From Oceanicola sp. S124 (GTDB taxonomy: Bacteria; Pseudomonadota; Alphaproteobacteria; Rhodobacterales; Rhodobacteraceae): 48,567 nt of DNA. Shown here in pieces: positions 6,856 through 14,893 of the stretch (position 1 is the first letter of the stretch; each line of letters begins with the position of its first letter). Under the pieces are notes generated by a model. It saw nothing but the letters and a program-made list of their open reading frames with translations, was not told the DNA's origin and did not search any database. Location: positions 1 to 48,567 of the forward strand of contig NZ_AFPM01000048.1 of the NCBI RefSeq assembly GCF_000220565.1, in the 5' to 3' direction. The position numbers and the translations under genes were made by a program.

Positions 6856-7600
6856 TGGCAGGCTCCTCATGCGCGTGTGTCGCGCGTCGGTCAGTCTTGA
6901 GGCGGTCGCTGCGGAAACCACGAACGCGCGCATTCATCCAGTGGCGTATGATATGACGGTAAAGGGCACCACGCAGCCATCCAAAGGATTGCTCATGGGA
7001 AAAATAGAAGGCGTCCGGCGTATCAAACACGCCGAAATCCTGCACGATGCCGGTTTTCTGAATGTAGGTATCTTCTCCGTTCCAGGCGACGGGAGGCGCG
7101 CCAAGGCAATCCGTGCCCGCGCCATAACCGCAGAGACTGTCCGTGTCCGAGAAAGACGTTTGCAGGACTTTGAGGAAAGCGTCATCCAGGATGAAGCCTT
7201 CAAGGTTGATCCAGGCACCTTGAAATTCGATCTCGACCCATGAGTGGAGAATTTCCTGCGGAGCAAGCGGATACACCAGCTCAGGTACAACACCGCGCTG
7301 CAAGCGTTTATGGATCGTAAACCCATGCAACCGGCAACGAATGCCGACACCACGCAGCAGCGCCATCAAGAGCGTGCCTTTGGTATTGCACTGCCCGTAG
7401 CCGTCGGAAAGCACTTCGGATGCGGGGATGTCGTCAGCTCGATTGTATCCGAACGCGATTTCATTCCGAACGAAATCATAGGCAGCTCCGATCCGATCGT
7501 ATTCGGATAAGCCGCGCCAGCTGCGGTTCTCAATTAGATGCGCAAGAGGCGCGGCATCAAAATCCAGTAGTTTGGTGGGTACAAGTAGAGGGTCGGTCAT
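6845..7600 (-). CDS. Transglutaminase-like cysteine peptidase fold protein
   Basis: A 251-residue soluble protein with the transglutaminase-like triad: GYGQCNTKGTLLMALLRG (Cys at about 84), then HSWVEIEFQGAWINLEG (His at about 120 and a following Asp/Glu in LEGFILDD). The fold covers most of the protein; the basic C-terminus ends with a His-rich stretch. No signal peptide is seen. The ATG at 7600 is preferred over an upstream TTG at 7636 that falls on the MerR-type promoter. It heads the operon with the CDF transporter and the SpoIIAA-like gene, and overlaps the former. The substrate is unknown; the link to metal efflux is by position and shared promoter only. Confidence 0.8.
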   Translation of the reverse strand: MTDPLLVPTKLLDFDAAPLAHLIENRSWRGLSEYDRIGAAYDFVRNEIAFGYNRADDIPASEVLSDGYGQCNTKGTLLMALLRGVGIRCRLHGFTIHKRLQRGVVPELVYPLAPQEILHSWVEIEFQGAWINLEGFILDDAFLKVLQTSFSDTDSLCGYGAGTDCLGAPPVAWNGEDTYIQKTGIVQDFGVFDTPDAFYFSHEQSFGWLRGALYRHIIRHWMNARVRGFRSDRLKTDRRATHAHEEPANAT

Positions 7601-7635
7601 CTGCAACGGGTCGCTCCTCGAATCGTCTTGGAACA

Positions 7636-7666
7636 AGACTAATTGCTATAGTCACTATAGCTTAAA
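7636..7666 (-). promoter_or_regulatory. MerR-type promoter 1 (transglutaminase-CDF-SpoIIAA operon)
   Basis: Read leftwards: TTTAAG (7666-7661), a 19-base spacer with the dyad CTATAG-TGA-CTATAG, then TAGTCT (7641-7636). The overlong spacer with a central dyad is the signature of promoters twisted open by MerR-family regulators. The ATG at 7600 follows 35 bases after the -10. Confidence 0.65.
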
Positions 7667-7695
7667 CCCTTTCTTTCAGAAAGAATCTCCCGCAA

Positions 7696-8295
7696 CTATT
7701 TGTCCGTGTGAACCGCTTTGTGGTGTTCGCCGTGTGCGTCGCGCAGGATGTCGATACCGCCCCAGGCCGCGATCCCGGCGACGATCACACCGACGACAAG
7801 GTCCGGCCAGTTGGTTCCTAGCCAAGCGACGAGGCCACCGGCCACGACGATCCCGAGGTTCGCGGCGAAATCGTTGTAACTGAAGGTGTTGGCCGCGCGG
7901 ATGTTGACGTTTGGATTTTTGAGCTTAGCGAGCAGCCAAACGCAGACTGCGTTGATAGCCGCCGCGATCAGGGCCATTGCAATCATGATCGTCCCGAGCG
8001 GATCTGACCCACCGATGTAGCGGCGCCACGCATCGTAGAGGATGCCTGCAGCGAACAGGATCAGCAGCCCGCCGGAAACGTTCGCCGCCCCGCGTTTCCA
8101 TTTGGCGGATCGGGACAAAGCGAAAAGGCTGATCGCGTAGACGAAGCTGTCGGAGAGGTTATCGAGCCCGTTGGCGATCAGGGCACTTGAGTCGCCGAAG
8201 GCGCCTGTTGCGAAAAAGGCCACGGCCAAACCGATATTGAGCGCCAGAACGATCCAAAGCGTCCGTCTCTCCATTGAATCTTGTCTAGCGGCCAT
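7696..8295 (-). CDS. Short CDF-type cation transporter lacking the C-terminal domain
   Basis: About 199 residues with six predicted membrane segments and little else. TM2 carries NGLDNLSDS and TM5 carries NTFSYNDFAANLG, in the positions of the CDF metal-site aspartates. Unlike the full-length CDF protein nearby, it stops soon after TM6 with a His-rich tail (DAHGEHHKAVH), so the usual cytoplasmic domain is absent. Proteins of this short type recur next to MerR genes in proteobacteria. Start choice is open: an ATG at 8295 with a weak GGAA site is used, while GTG 8325 and ATG 8274 are possible. It follows the merR-type gene on the same strand. Confidence 0.8.
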   Translation of the reverse strand: MAARQDSMERRTLWIVLALNIGLAVAFFATGAFGDSSALIANGLDNLSDSFVYAISLFALSRSAKWKRGAANVSGGLLILFAAGILYDAWRRYIGGSDPLGTIMIAMALIAAAINAVCVWLLAKLKNPNVNIRAANTFSYNDFAANLGIVVAGGLVAWLGTNWPDLVVGVIVAGIAAWGGIDILRDAHGEHHKAVHTDK

Positions 8296-8377
8296 TTTGT
8301 GGTTCCAGCTTGTGTTGTACGACACATTAACTTCTGCGGCTGATCTGCGTTCCAGCCGGAATGTTGGCTGAATTCCT

Positions 8378-8806
8378 TCAGGCCCCGATTTCCTCGTGTT
8401 CGGTCAAGCATTCCGAATGGTCCCGCAACACCTCAAGCACCTTGCAATCTCCCGTCCGCCCGCCGCTGCACTCGTGGACCATCCGTTTCAGTTCGGTGCG
8501 CAGTGCCTTCAAGCGGGCCATGCGTTGCTCCACCTGTTTGAGTTGGCGACGCGCAATCGCATCGGCCTCGTCGCAGGGTCGATTGGGATGGTCGCTGAGG
8601 TCGAGCAGTTCGCGGATCGCATCCAGCGAGAAGCCGAGTTGCCGCGAGTGGCGGATGAAGGACAGGCGATCGAGCTGTGAACTGTCGTAGCGCCTCTGTC
8701 CGCCCTCGGTCCGGCCAGGTTCGGGCATGAGCCCGATCTGCTCGTAGTACCGGATGGTCTGCACCTTCGTGCCGGTCTTCTTTGACAGAGTGCCGATCGT
8801 GAGCAT
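8378..8806 (-). CDS. MerR-family metal-responsive regulator (Cd/Pb/Zn type)
   Basis: A 142-residue regulator. The ATG at 8806 has GGAGG six bases upstream. Residues 1-40 (LTIGTLSKKTGTKVQTIRYY) are the winged helix of the family; a dimerisation helix follows at about 75-110. The likely metal ligands are Cys78, Cys113 and Cys121, with Cys133 and several His near the C-terminus. This spacing matches the thiolate pattern of Hg/Cd/Pb sensors, and with a Zn/Cd/Pb ATPase and two CDF genes nearby a Cd/Pb/Zn sensor is most likely. It lies between its downstream CDF gene and a divergent MerR-type promoter, and is the only MerR gene seen, so it probably serves all four such promoters. Confidence 0.9.
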   Translation of the reverse strand: MLTIGTLSKKTGTKVQTIRYYEQIGLMPEPGRTEGGQRRYDSSQLDRLSFIRHSRQLGFSLDAIRELLDLSDHPNRPCDEADAIARRQLKQVEQRMARLKALRTELKRMVHECSGGRTGDCKVLEVLRDHSECLTEHEEIGA

Positions 8807-8820
8807 TCTCGCCTCCAGGG

Positions 8821-8847
8821 AAAGTATACAGTCGTTGTAGGTTTTGC
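8821..8847 (-). promoter_or_regulatory. Possible promoter/operator of the MerR gene
   Basis: On the minus strand a TATACT (-10 like, 8828-8823) follows an interrupted dyad TACA-ACGAC-TGTA, 17 bases before the MerR start codon. The -35 is not clear. Autoregulation is plausible but the site is weakly supported. Confidence 0.35.
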
Positions 8848-8912
8848 CGCGGGAGCGGGCAAGTGCGGGATTCACAGGCGCGTGATGTCGCATCAAAGCG
8901 CCATCTTCACGC

Positions 8913-8943
8913 TTGAACCTTCAGTGGCTAGAGGATGTAGACG
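8913..8943 (+). promoter_or_regulatory. MerR-type promoter 2 (SCO-Dsb-LspA-Lnt operon)
   Basis: TTGAAC (8913-8918), a 19-base spacer carrying CCTTCAG-TGG-CTAGAGG, then TAGACG (8938-8943). It is divergent from the regulator gene and 37 bases before the first gene of the long plus-strand operon. The dyad CCT-NN-AG / CT-NN-AGG recurs in promoter 4 (20616-20646). Confidence 0.7.
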
Positions 8944-8979
8944 CGCAAACACACAAGAATCAATGGCAGGCGAACGGGA

Positions 8980-9582
8980 TTGTCACTTAGATCGGTGCAG
9001 AAACTTCTTTGGGTATCGGCGGGCGTCGCGGCGTTTGCCTTCGTGTGGCTTCTGCTCTGGTCCGACTATCGTTCCGACCGCGCCCGAACCGACGCCGAAC
9101 CGCCTTTTTTCGCTGAGTTCGAACTGACGGACCACCAGGGTATGGTTCGAACCGAGGAGGACTTTGCGGGGCGCTGGATGCTGGTTTTTTTCGGCTTTAC
9201 CAACTGCCCCGACGTCTGCCCGACGACCCTATCCGAGGTCGCGGCGGTGATGGACGGTCTGGGCGACGATGCCGCCAAGGTCCAGCCGATTTTCATAACA
9301 ATCGACCCTGAACGAGACACGCCCGCAGCACTCGCCGAATACGTCCCGCTGTTCGATGCGGGCATCATCGGGCTGACCGGCACGCCGGAACAGATCGCCG
9401 CCACATCCGAGACCTTTCCGATCTTCTTCGAACGCGTCGAAGAGGCTGCGGCGCCGGATGGTTACACGATGGGCCACACGTCGCATCTGTTCCTCTTCGA
9501 TCCCGACGCGGGCTTCGCCGACTCGTGGCCCTACGGCACCTCCGCCGAAGAGATCCTCGCCGATCTGGAAGAGAGGATCTGA
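8980..9582 (+). CDS. SCO1/SenC-family protein
   Basis: A 200-residue protein with one N-terminal membrane anchor (about 7-27) and a periplasmic thioredoxin-like domain. The copper/thiol motif is FTNCPDVCPTT (CxxxC), and a conserved His lies in MGHTSHLFLF near residue 165. SCO proteins insert copper into the CuA site of cytochrome oxidase or act as periplasmic thiol reductants. The start is a TTG at 8980, with a GTG at 8995 as alternative. It is first in an operon with DsbB, DsbA, PCuAC and a second SCO, which points to copper handling coupled to thiol redox control. Confidence 0.9.
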   Translation: MSLRSVQKLLWVSAGVAAFAFVWLLLWSDYRSDRARTDAEPPFFAEFELTDHQGMVRTEEDFAGRWMLVFFGFTNCPDVCPTTLSEVAAVMDGLGDDAAKVQPIFITIDPERDTPAALAEYVPLFDAGIIGLTGTPEQIAATSETFPIFFERVEEAAAPDGYTMGHTSHLFLFDPDAGFADSWPYGTSAEEILADLEERI

Positions 9583-9587
9583 CCGAC

Positions 9588-10010
9588 ATGAACCGTATGT
9601 CCGGAGAAACAGCCCTCGGGCTGGCGTGGATCATCGCGCTCGTCGCCTCGCTTGCCGTGCTTTTCATCGGCGAGGTGCTGGGGCAGACGCCCTGTGTGCT
9701 GTGCTGGTTCCAGCGCGCCTTCATGTTCCCCTTGGCCATTGTCCTCGGGCTGGGCTTTTGGTGGCGGGACGGCCGCGTGGGGCGCTACGGCATCGCATTG
9801 GCGCTTGGCGGCGGCGCAGTCGCCCTGTGGCACATGGGGCTGTACGTCGGTCTTGTTCCCGAACGCATCCAGCCTTGCACGGCCACCGGCCCCTCTTGCA
9901 CCGATGACAACCAACTGGTCTTCGGCATCCCTATCCCGCTGATGGCGCTCGCCGCCTTCGCGCTGATCGGGTCGCTGTCGGCCTTTTCACTGAAGGACAC
10001 ACGAACATGA
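9588..10010 (+). CDS. dsbB: DsbB-like disulfide bond formation protein
   Basis: A 140-residue inner-membrane protein with four membrane segments. The first periplasmic pair is CVLCWFQR (C-x2-C) and the second is CTATGPSC, the arrangement DsbB uses to move electrons from DsbA to quinone. It starts 6 bases after the SCO stop and overlaps the next gene by 4 bases, so DsbB and the DsbA-like protein are translationally coupled. It is probably a dedicated oxidase for the island. Confidence 0.9.
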   Translation: MNRMSGETALGLAWIIALVASLAVLFIGEVLGQTPCVLCWFQRAFMFPLAIVLGLGFWWRDGRVGRYGIALALGGGAVALWHMGLYVGLVPERIQPCTATGPSCTDDNQLVFGIPIPLMALAAFALIGSLSAFSLKDTRT

Positions 10011-10666
10011 ACCGACGCGGCCTGATCCTGTCCGTTCTCGCCCTCGGCGTCGCCGGTTTCGGCGGAGCGACCTGGTTTGCAAACCGCCCCGGCCCCGTGG
10101 CCGAAGTGGAGCCCGTTGCTCCGGAACTCGCGGACGCGATGATCCGGCCCTACTCACCCATCCTCGGGCCTTCCGATGCGCCCGTCACCATCGTCGAATT
10201 CTTCGATCCGGCCTGCGAGGCCTGTCGCGACTTTCATCCCATCGTGAAGGACATCATGGCCGAGCATGGGGATGCTGTCCGCGTCGTGATCCGCTACACG
10301 CCTTTCCACGGCGCGGCATCCGAGGAAGCGATCCGCGTGCTCGAGGCGGCGCGCATGCAGGACGTTTACATGCCGGTGCTCGAGGCCGTTCTGCGGGAAC
10401 AGCCGAGATGGGCGTCGCACGGTGCCCCGGAGCCCGGCCTGATCCTTCAGATCGCCGCCACGGTCGGACTCGATGCCGAGGCCGCGCGCACGCAAGTGCT
10501 GGCACCCGATGTCGTGGCGATCCTGAACCAGGATCGTGCTGACGTCGAGACCGTGGGAGTTCGCCAGACGCCCACATTCTTCGTGAACGGCAAGCCGCTC
10601 GATCCGTTCGGGGAGGCAGAATTGCGTCGTCTGGTGGCTGCCGAAGTCGCTTCCGCGCAAAGCTGA
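10007..10666 (+). CDS. DsbA-family thiol oxidoreductase
   Basis: A 219-residue protein with an N-terminal signal-anchor (about 5-25) and a DsbA/thioredoxin-4 domain. The active site is FFDPACEACRDFHP (CEAC), and the cis-Pro loop is GVRQTPTFFVNGK near residue 190. It overlaps dsbB by ATGA. The CEAC pair and the sequence GPSDAPVTIVEFFD place it with the DsbA/ScsC/DsbG-like periplasmic oxidoreductases used for metal-binding thiol clients. Likely clients are the two SCO and DUF411 proteins encoded nearby. Confidence 0.9.
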   Translation: MNRRGLILSVLALGVAGFGGATWFANRPGPVAEVEPVAPELADAMIRPYSPILGPSDAPVTIVEFFDPACEACRDFHPIVKDIMAEHGDAVRVVIRYTPFHGAASEEAIRVLEAARMQDVYMPVLEAVLREQPRWASHGAPEPGLILQIAATVGLDAEAARTQVLAPDVVAILNQDRADVETVGVRQTPTFFVNGKPLDPFGEAELRRLVAAEVASAQS

Positions 10667-10689
10667 ATGGAAAAGACAGGATCAAAACG

Positions 10690-11157
10690 ATGAAAAAGCA
10701 TATTTTGACCGGCACATTGACTGCGCTTTTGACCCTAGGAGGGATCTCAGTGCCCGCGCTGGCCGGACCCGAGGATGTTGTCGTCGAGAACGCGTGGTCC
10801 CGCGCCTCTATCGGGATGAACCGCCCCGGGGCCGCATACATGACGATAAGCAACACTGGCGACGAGCCGGTGACGCTGATCGGCCTTGCAACACCGCTCG
10901 CGATGATGCCCGAAATTCACGAGACGAAGACCAATGCCGAAGGTGTGAGCTCCATGAGCCCGGCGGGGGAGATCGTGATCGCCCCGGGCGAGAGCATCGC
11001 GCTCGAACCGGGGGGCCTGCACGCAATGCTGATGCGGCTGCAAGAACCAATGACGGAAGGGGACACTTTTCCGCTGACACTGCTTTTCGACGACGGAGGC
11101 GAAGTGACGGTCGAGGTTCCGATCCTCGGCATCGCCGCGCGGGGGCCAGAGGACTGA
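10690..11157 (+). CDS. PCuAC-family periplasmic copper chaperone
   Basis: A 155-residue secreted protein with a signal peptide ending in SVPALA. The copper site H-M-x(n)-M-x(n)-H-x-M is visible as MMPEIHETK, then VSSMSP, then GGLHAMLMRL. PCuAC proteins bind Cu(I) in the periplasm and pass it to SCO or to CuA centres. Its neighbours, two SCO genes and a Dsb pair, fit that pathway. Its stop overlaps the start of the next SCO gene by one base (TGATG). Confidence 0.92.
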   Translation: MKKHILTGTLTALLTLGGISVPALAGPEDVVVENAWSRASIGMNRPGAAYMTISNTGDEPVTLIGLATPLAMMPEIHETKTNAEGVSSMSPAGEIVIAPGESIALEPGGLHAMLMRLQEPMTEGDTFPLTLLFDDGGEVTVEVPILGIAARGPED

Positions 11158-11782
11158 TGCAGCGACGGGCGATCCTGGGGTACGGCGCGGCTGGTGTCGG
11201 GGCGGTCGCCCTGATGCTCTTCGTCGGTTGGTGGCGGGTCGACGGACCCGGTGCACCCGCACCTGTCGGGCAGCGGCCTGTGACCCTTACCGAGATGGAC
11301 TTCCGGCTGACGGATCATGAGGGCAACGCGGTCGGGCCGGAAACCCTGATCGGTCGCCCGACGATGGCGTTCTTCGGCTTCACCTACTGTCCCGATGTCT
11401 GCCCGACCACGCTTCTGACATTTCGGGATGGCTCGACGATCTGGGAGACGAGGCCGACGAGATGAACGTGGTTTTCATCACGGTCGATCCCGAGCGCGAC
11501 ACTGTCGAAACGATGGCCGAATATGTCGGCTACTTCCATCCGGCGATCCGCGGCTGGACGGGACCGGAAGAGCAGATAGCGCGCGTCGCGGACGGCTTCC
11601 GCGCCACCTACGAGCGAGTACCGGCGGAGAGCGGCGATTACACGATGAACCACACCGCGAGCGTCTTCCTGTTCGCAGCCTCTGGGCGATTCGTCACCAT
11701 GATCGACTATCACGAGCCCAAAGAATTCGCGGTGCCGAAGATCCGCCGCGCGCTGGAAGAAGAAATGGAGGGGGCGACATGA
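11157..11782 (+). pseudogene. Second SCO1/SenC gene, broken by a one-base frameshift
   Basis: An ATG at 11157 begins a normal SCO protein: membrane anchor, then FGFTYCPDVCPTTL. The frame then fails near 11413-11420 and ends at 11465. Shifting frame at that point restores the family sequence: SDISGWLDDLGDEADEMN, then VVFITVDPERDT, and the conserved His in MNHTASVFLF, ending at 11782. One base appears to be missing in ACGCTTCTGACATT. The rest is intact, so this is either a recent mutation or a sequencing error; if corrected the product is about 208 residues. A good intact SCO paralogue lies at 8980-9582. Confidence 0.85.
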
Positions 11783-13152
11783 GGCTCAGAACTTTGGCGG
11801 CTTGTGTCGCAATTGCGGGGACGGTTTCGGGAGCGGCTATCGCCATCTCTGATTCCATGTCGAAAGAACCCGTGCCGCCGGAACTTGCCCAGGCAGGTAG
11901 CTGGATGCCCCAAGGTCCTGAAGCCCCCCAGAACGTTGACATCCCCGTGACGCTGCCCGCGGCGGCATGGGCAGACGATGCACCCGACCTCAGCCCGCTG
12001 CCCCTTCTGCAGGCCGCGTTTGCCGACAGGCCGGTGCAAGCGATCGAGCCACCCCTGTCGACGTGGTCGCGCGACATTGCTCCGGGCGAAACGCTCGATT
12101 TCTTGCTGTCAGAGGCCGGTCTTGCGGCACCTGACAGAGCCGAAGTTGCCCTCGCGCTTGGTGCGGAATACGATCTGCGACGGCTGCGGCCGGGGCACTC
12201 GGTCACTGTCGCTTCGACCGTGGACGGCAGCCCCCGCACCGTCTCACTCGCCGTCGAGGACGGGGTTCGGATCGAGGTGGTTTTCGGCGAGCAGATGTCC
12301 ACGCAGGTCGTGGCTCCGGATCCGGAAATCGTAACCCTTGCCGGCGAAGCCATGATCGACAGCTCGATCTTCGCGGCACTCGACGAAGCCGGCATACCCG
12401 CCCGTTTTTCCGTGGACCTTGCGCAGATGCTGGGTGGGACCGTGGATTTCCGCCGCGAGATGGCCGGTGGCGAAACACTAAGGCTTCTCTGGCGTGAGGC
12501 GCGGGTCGGAGAGGACAGGATCGGACAGCCCGAACTCGCCTTCGCCGCACTGGAGATCGGCGGTTCGCTTTACGAGATCGTATGGCCGGACGACGGCAGC
12601 GGTCAGGCGACGATCTACGTCGATGGCGAGGTGCTGCGCGTCTTCGCACAGCCGGTCGAGGGTGCGCGCCTCAGCTCGGTGTTCGGACGCCGCACGCATC
12701 CGGTCTTTGGCAACGTCCGGATGCACACCGGCGTCGATTTCGCAGCGGCACGTGGGACACCGGTTCAATCGACGGCACCGGGGCGGGTTAGTTTCATTGG
12801 CTGGCGCGGTGGCTATGGCCGTGTGGTCGAAATCTCGCACGGCTCCGACACCATGACGCGCTACGCGCATCTGAGCGCCGTGCCGGAAGACCTGGCACAA
12901 GGCCAACGCGTTGCGGCGGGAGATGTGATCGGCCGCGTCGGCGCGACTGGCACGGCGACAGGTCCGAACCTGCACTACGAAGTCCTCGTGGATGGGCGCC
13001 CGACTGACCCCCTCACTGACGACCGGCTCGCCGAAGCAGCCGAGAGCGAAGCGGATGATACCGCCGCGCTCTCGCGTCTGGCCGAGGCGCGCGCGCTTCT
13101 GAATGAAAACCTCGGCAGCGAGATTGCCGAAACGACAACCGAAAGGCTCTGA
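11779..13152 (+). CDS. Secreted M23 (LytM-type) peptidoglycan peptidase
   Basis: A 457-residue protein. The ATG at 11779 overlaps the SCO stop; the frame is open upstream only as an antiparallel shadow of SCO. A signal peptide (about 1-24) is followed by an OapA/LysM-like region (SRDIAPGETLDFLLSEAG and LRRLRPGHSVTV) and a C-terminal M23 domain with MHTGVDFAAARGTPV (H and D zinc ligands) and TGPNLHYEVLVDG (HxH-type ligand). It should cleave peptidoglycan cross-bridges. Location inside a metal-induced operon is unusual and suggests controlled wall remodelling. Confidence 0.9.
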   Translation: MRLRTLAACVAIAGTVSGAAIAISDSMSKEPVPPELAQAGSWMPQGPEAPQNVDIPVTLPAAAWADDAPDLSPLPLLQAAFADRPVQAIEPPLSTWSRDIAPGETLDFLLSEAGLAAPDRAEVALALGAEYDLRRLRPGHSVTVASTVDGSPRTVSLAVEDGVRIEVVFGEQMSTQVVAPDPEIVTLAGEAMIDSSIFAALDEAGIPARFSVDLAQMLGGTVDFRREMAGGETLRLLWREARVGEDRIGQPELAFAALEIGGSLYEIVWPDDGSGQATIYVDGEVLRVFAQPVEGARLSSVFGRRTHPVFGNVRMHTGVDFAAARGTPVQSTAPGRVSFIGWRGGYGRVVEISHGSDTMTRYAHLSAVPEDLAQGQRVAAGDVIGRVGATGTATGPNLHYEVLVDGRPTDPLTDDRLAEAAESEADDTAALSRLAEARALLNENLGSEIAETTTERL

Positions 13153-13155
13153 CCC

Positions 13156-13611
13156 ATGAAACGCATGGCCCAAGCTCTGGCAATCACCCTCGCCCTGTTA
13201 CCAGCGGCCCAGGTCCTCGCAGAGGCAACGGCGATCGAGGTCCGCAAGACGAACGGTTGCGGCTGTTGCCTGTCTTGGATGAACCATCTCGAAGAAAACG
13301 GGTTTGCGCCGACCGGCCAGGACATGTTCGGCGGGCTTCTCGTGCGCTTCAAGCTAGACAACGGCGTGCCGCAGCGCATGGTCTCCTGCCACACCGCGCT
13401 CATTGACGGCTACGTGATCGAGGGCCATGTACCGGCCGCTGACATCCGCCGCCTTCTCGAGGAGCGCCCGGACGCCGTCGGCCTCGCTGTTCCGGGGATG
13501 CCCTATGGCTCGCCCGGCATGGGGCCAGAAGACGACCGCGAGGCCTATGATGTCTTCCTCATCCGCAAGGACGGGTCGACGGAAGTCTTTTCGAGCTACG
13601 CAGAAGGATAA
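13156..13611 (+). CDS. DUF411 periplasmic metal-binding protein
   Basis: A 151-residue protein with a signal peptide ending in VLAEA. The DUF411 signature is present: KTNGCGCCLSWMNHLEENGF (CxCC), then MVSCHTALIDGYVIEGHVP, then AVPGMPYGSPGM. DUF411 proteins occur beside copper oxidases and efflux genes and are thought to bind copper; the mechanism is unknown. A second copy lies at 21360-21857. It follows the M23 gene by 3 bases. Confidence 0.88.
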   Translation: MKRMAQALAITLALLPAAQVLAEATAIEVRKTNGCGCCLSWMNHLEENGFAPTGQDMFGGLLVRFKLDNGVPQRMVSCHTALIDGYVIEGHVPAADIRRLLEERPDAVGLAVPGMPYGSPGMGPEDDREAYDVFLIRKDGSTEVFSSYAEG

Positions 13612-13623
13612 TCTGGCCCGCCC

Positions 13624-14406
13624 ATGGAAAATCTGTCTCCGATAATGCTCGGCTTTCTCGGAAGTCTTGCCGCCGGATCGCTCACAGCAGTCGGAGCAGT
13701 TCCCGTGCTGTTCGGGCGCATCCCGTCTCGGGCCACACGCGATCTGTCGCTCGGCTTCGCTGCCGGTGTGATGCTCGCCGCTTCTTTCTTTTCGCTGATC
13801 ATCCCGGCATTGGATGCGGCGGAGCCGATGTTCGAAAACGGCGCGATGCCTGCGGCCATCGTATGCGTTTCGATTCTTCTGGGCATGGGGGCTGTCGCCC
13901 TGATGAACGAAAAGCTGCCGCACGAGCACTTCAAGACGGGACGCGAAGGGCCCGAAGCGGCGTCTTTGCGGCGGGTCTGGTTGTTCATCATTGCGATCAC
14001 GATCCACAACTTCCCCGAAGGCCTTGCCGTGGGGGTCGGCTTCGGATCCGGAGGTATGGAGGGCGGTCTGCCGCTCGCCATCGGCATCGGGCTTCAGAAT
14101 GCGCCCGAAGGATTGGCCGTCGCTGTATCTCTGCTGGGCGAGGGATATCCGAAGCTGCGCGCCTGGGGCATCGCGGCGCTGACGGGCATGGTCGAGCCGA
14201 TTGGCGGTTTGCTCGGGGCCGGCATCATCACACTGTCGGAATCGCTGCTTCCATGGGGTCTGGCCTTTGCCGCGGGCGCAATGCTCTACGTCATTAGCCA
14301 CGAAATCATCCCCGAAACCCATCGCAGCGGCCATCAGAACAGGGCGACGCTCGGTCTCGCAGTCGGGCTCGTTCTGATGCTGTTCCTTGATGTCTGGTTG
14401 GGATGA
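13624..14406 (+). CDS. ZIP-family metal transporter
   Basis: A 260-residue membrane protein with about eight segments. The ZIP metal site is seen in IHNFPEGLAVGVGF (TM4) and LQNAPEGLAVAV (TM5). A cytoplasmic loop near residue 95 has HEHF. ZIP proteins move Zn, Fe or Mn into the cytoplasm. In an operon activated by a heavy-metal regulator this import direction is odd; it may restore an essential metal during toxic-metal stress, or act in the opposite direction. Confidence 0.9.
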   Translation: MENLSPIMLGFLGSLAAGSLTAVGAVPVLFGRIPSRATRDLSLGFAAGVMLAASFFSLIIPALDAAEPMFENGAMPAAIVCVSILLGMGAVALMNEKLPHEHFKTGREGPEAASLRRVWLFIIAITIHNFPEGLAVGVGFGSGGMEGGLPLAIGIGLQNAPEGLAVAVSLLGEGYPKLRAWGIAALTGMVEPIGGLLGAGIITLSESLLPWGLAFAAGAMLYVISHEIIPETHRSGHQNRATLGLAVGLVLMLFLDVWLG

Positions 14407-14410
14407 GGCA

Positions 14411-14893
14411 ATGTCACTAAACAAGATATCTCCGATGATCGGCGTCTTCGCAGCACTTGCTGCGTTCGCGATCGATCAGATCACCAAAGCCATTGTCGTT
14501 GCGAATGCCGTCACTTTAAGCGCCGGAATTTCCGTGTTTCCGGGATTCAACCTCGTCTTTTATCGTAATGACGGCGTGACTTTCGGGATGTTGGGCGGCG
14601 CGCCGTGGTGGAGCCTCATCGCTTTCGCTCTTGCCATCTGTGTTTGGCTGGGGGTTATGCTGTTTCGCGCCGACAATGCGGTGGAAACGCTTGCCTACGG
14701 TGCGATCATTGGCGGAGCCCTGGGCAATGTCATCGATCGTGTGCGGTATCGGGCTGTAACAGACTTTCTCGATTTCTACATTGGCACAACACATTGGCCT
14801 GCCTTCAACTTGGCCGATGTATTTGTCGTCAGTGGCGTGGGGCTCTTGCTCGCCGCGCCATGGATCAGCGCGCGGCGTTCGATCAAGTCGTGA
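14411..14893 (+). CDS. lspA: Lipoprotein signal peptidase (signal peptidase II)
   Basis: A 160-residue inner-membrane aspartyl protease with four membrane segments. The two catalytic Asp lie in GALGNVIDRVRY and FNLADVFVV. It removes the signal peptide of prolipoproteins after Cys lipidation. The stop overlaps the GTG start of lnt by 4 bases. An lspA-like gene in a metal operon has a precedent in the lead-resistance (pbr) operon of Cupriavidus metallidurans, where PbrC is of this family. Lipobox-bearing candidates in the island are the proteins at 16447-16959 and 19560-19844. Confidence 0.95.
   Translation: MSLNKISPMIGVFAALAAFAIDQITKAIVVANAVTLSAGISVFPGFNLVFYRNDGVTFGMLGGAPWWSLIAFALAICVWLGVMLFRADNAVETLAYGAIIGGALGNVIDRVRYRAVTDFLDFYIGTTHWPAFNLADVFVVSGVGLLLAAPWISARRSIKS

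Noticed and set aside
5839-6900. Plus-strand 353-codon open frame over the CDF gene
   Set aside because: Antisense to a CDF transporter with intact motifs; composition is that of a complementary frame.
11428-11778. Upstream extension of the M23 peptidase frame
   Set aside because: This part overlaps the SCO gene in another register and lacks a signal peptide; the ATG at 11779 gives a proper one.
13354-14424. Minus-strand 356-codon open frame over DUF411 and ZIP
   Set aside because: Antisense to two recognised genes; no ribosome site or domain.
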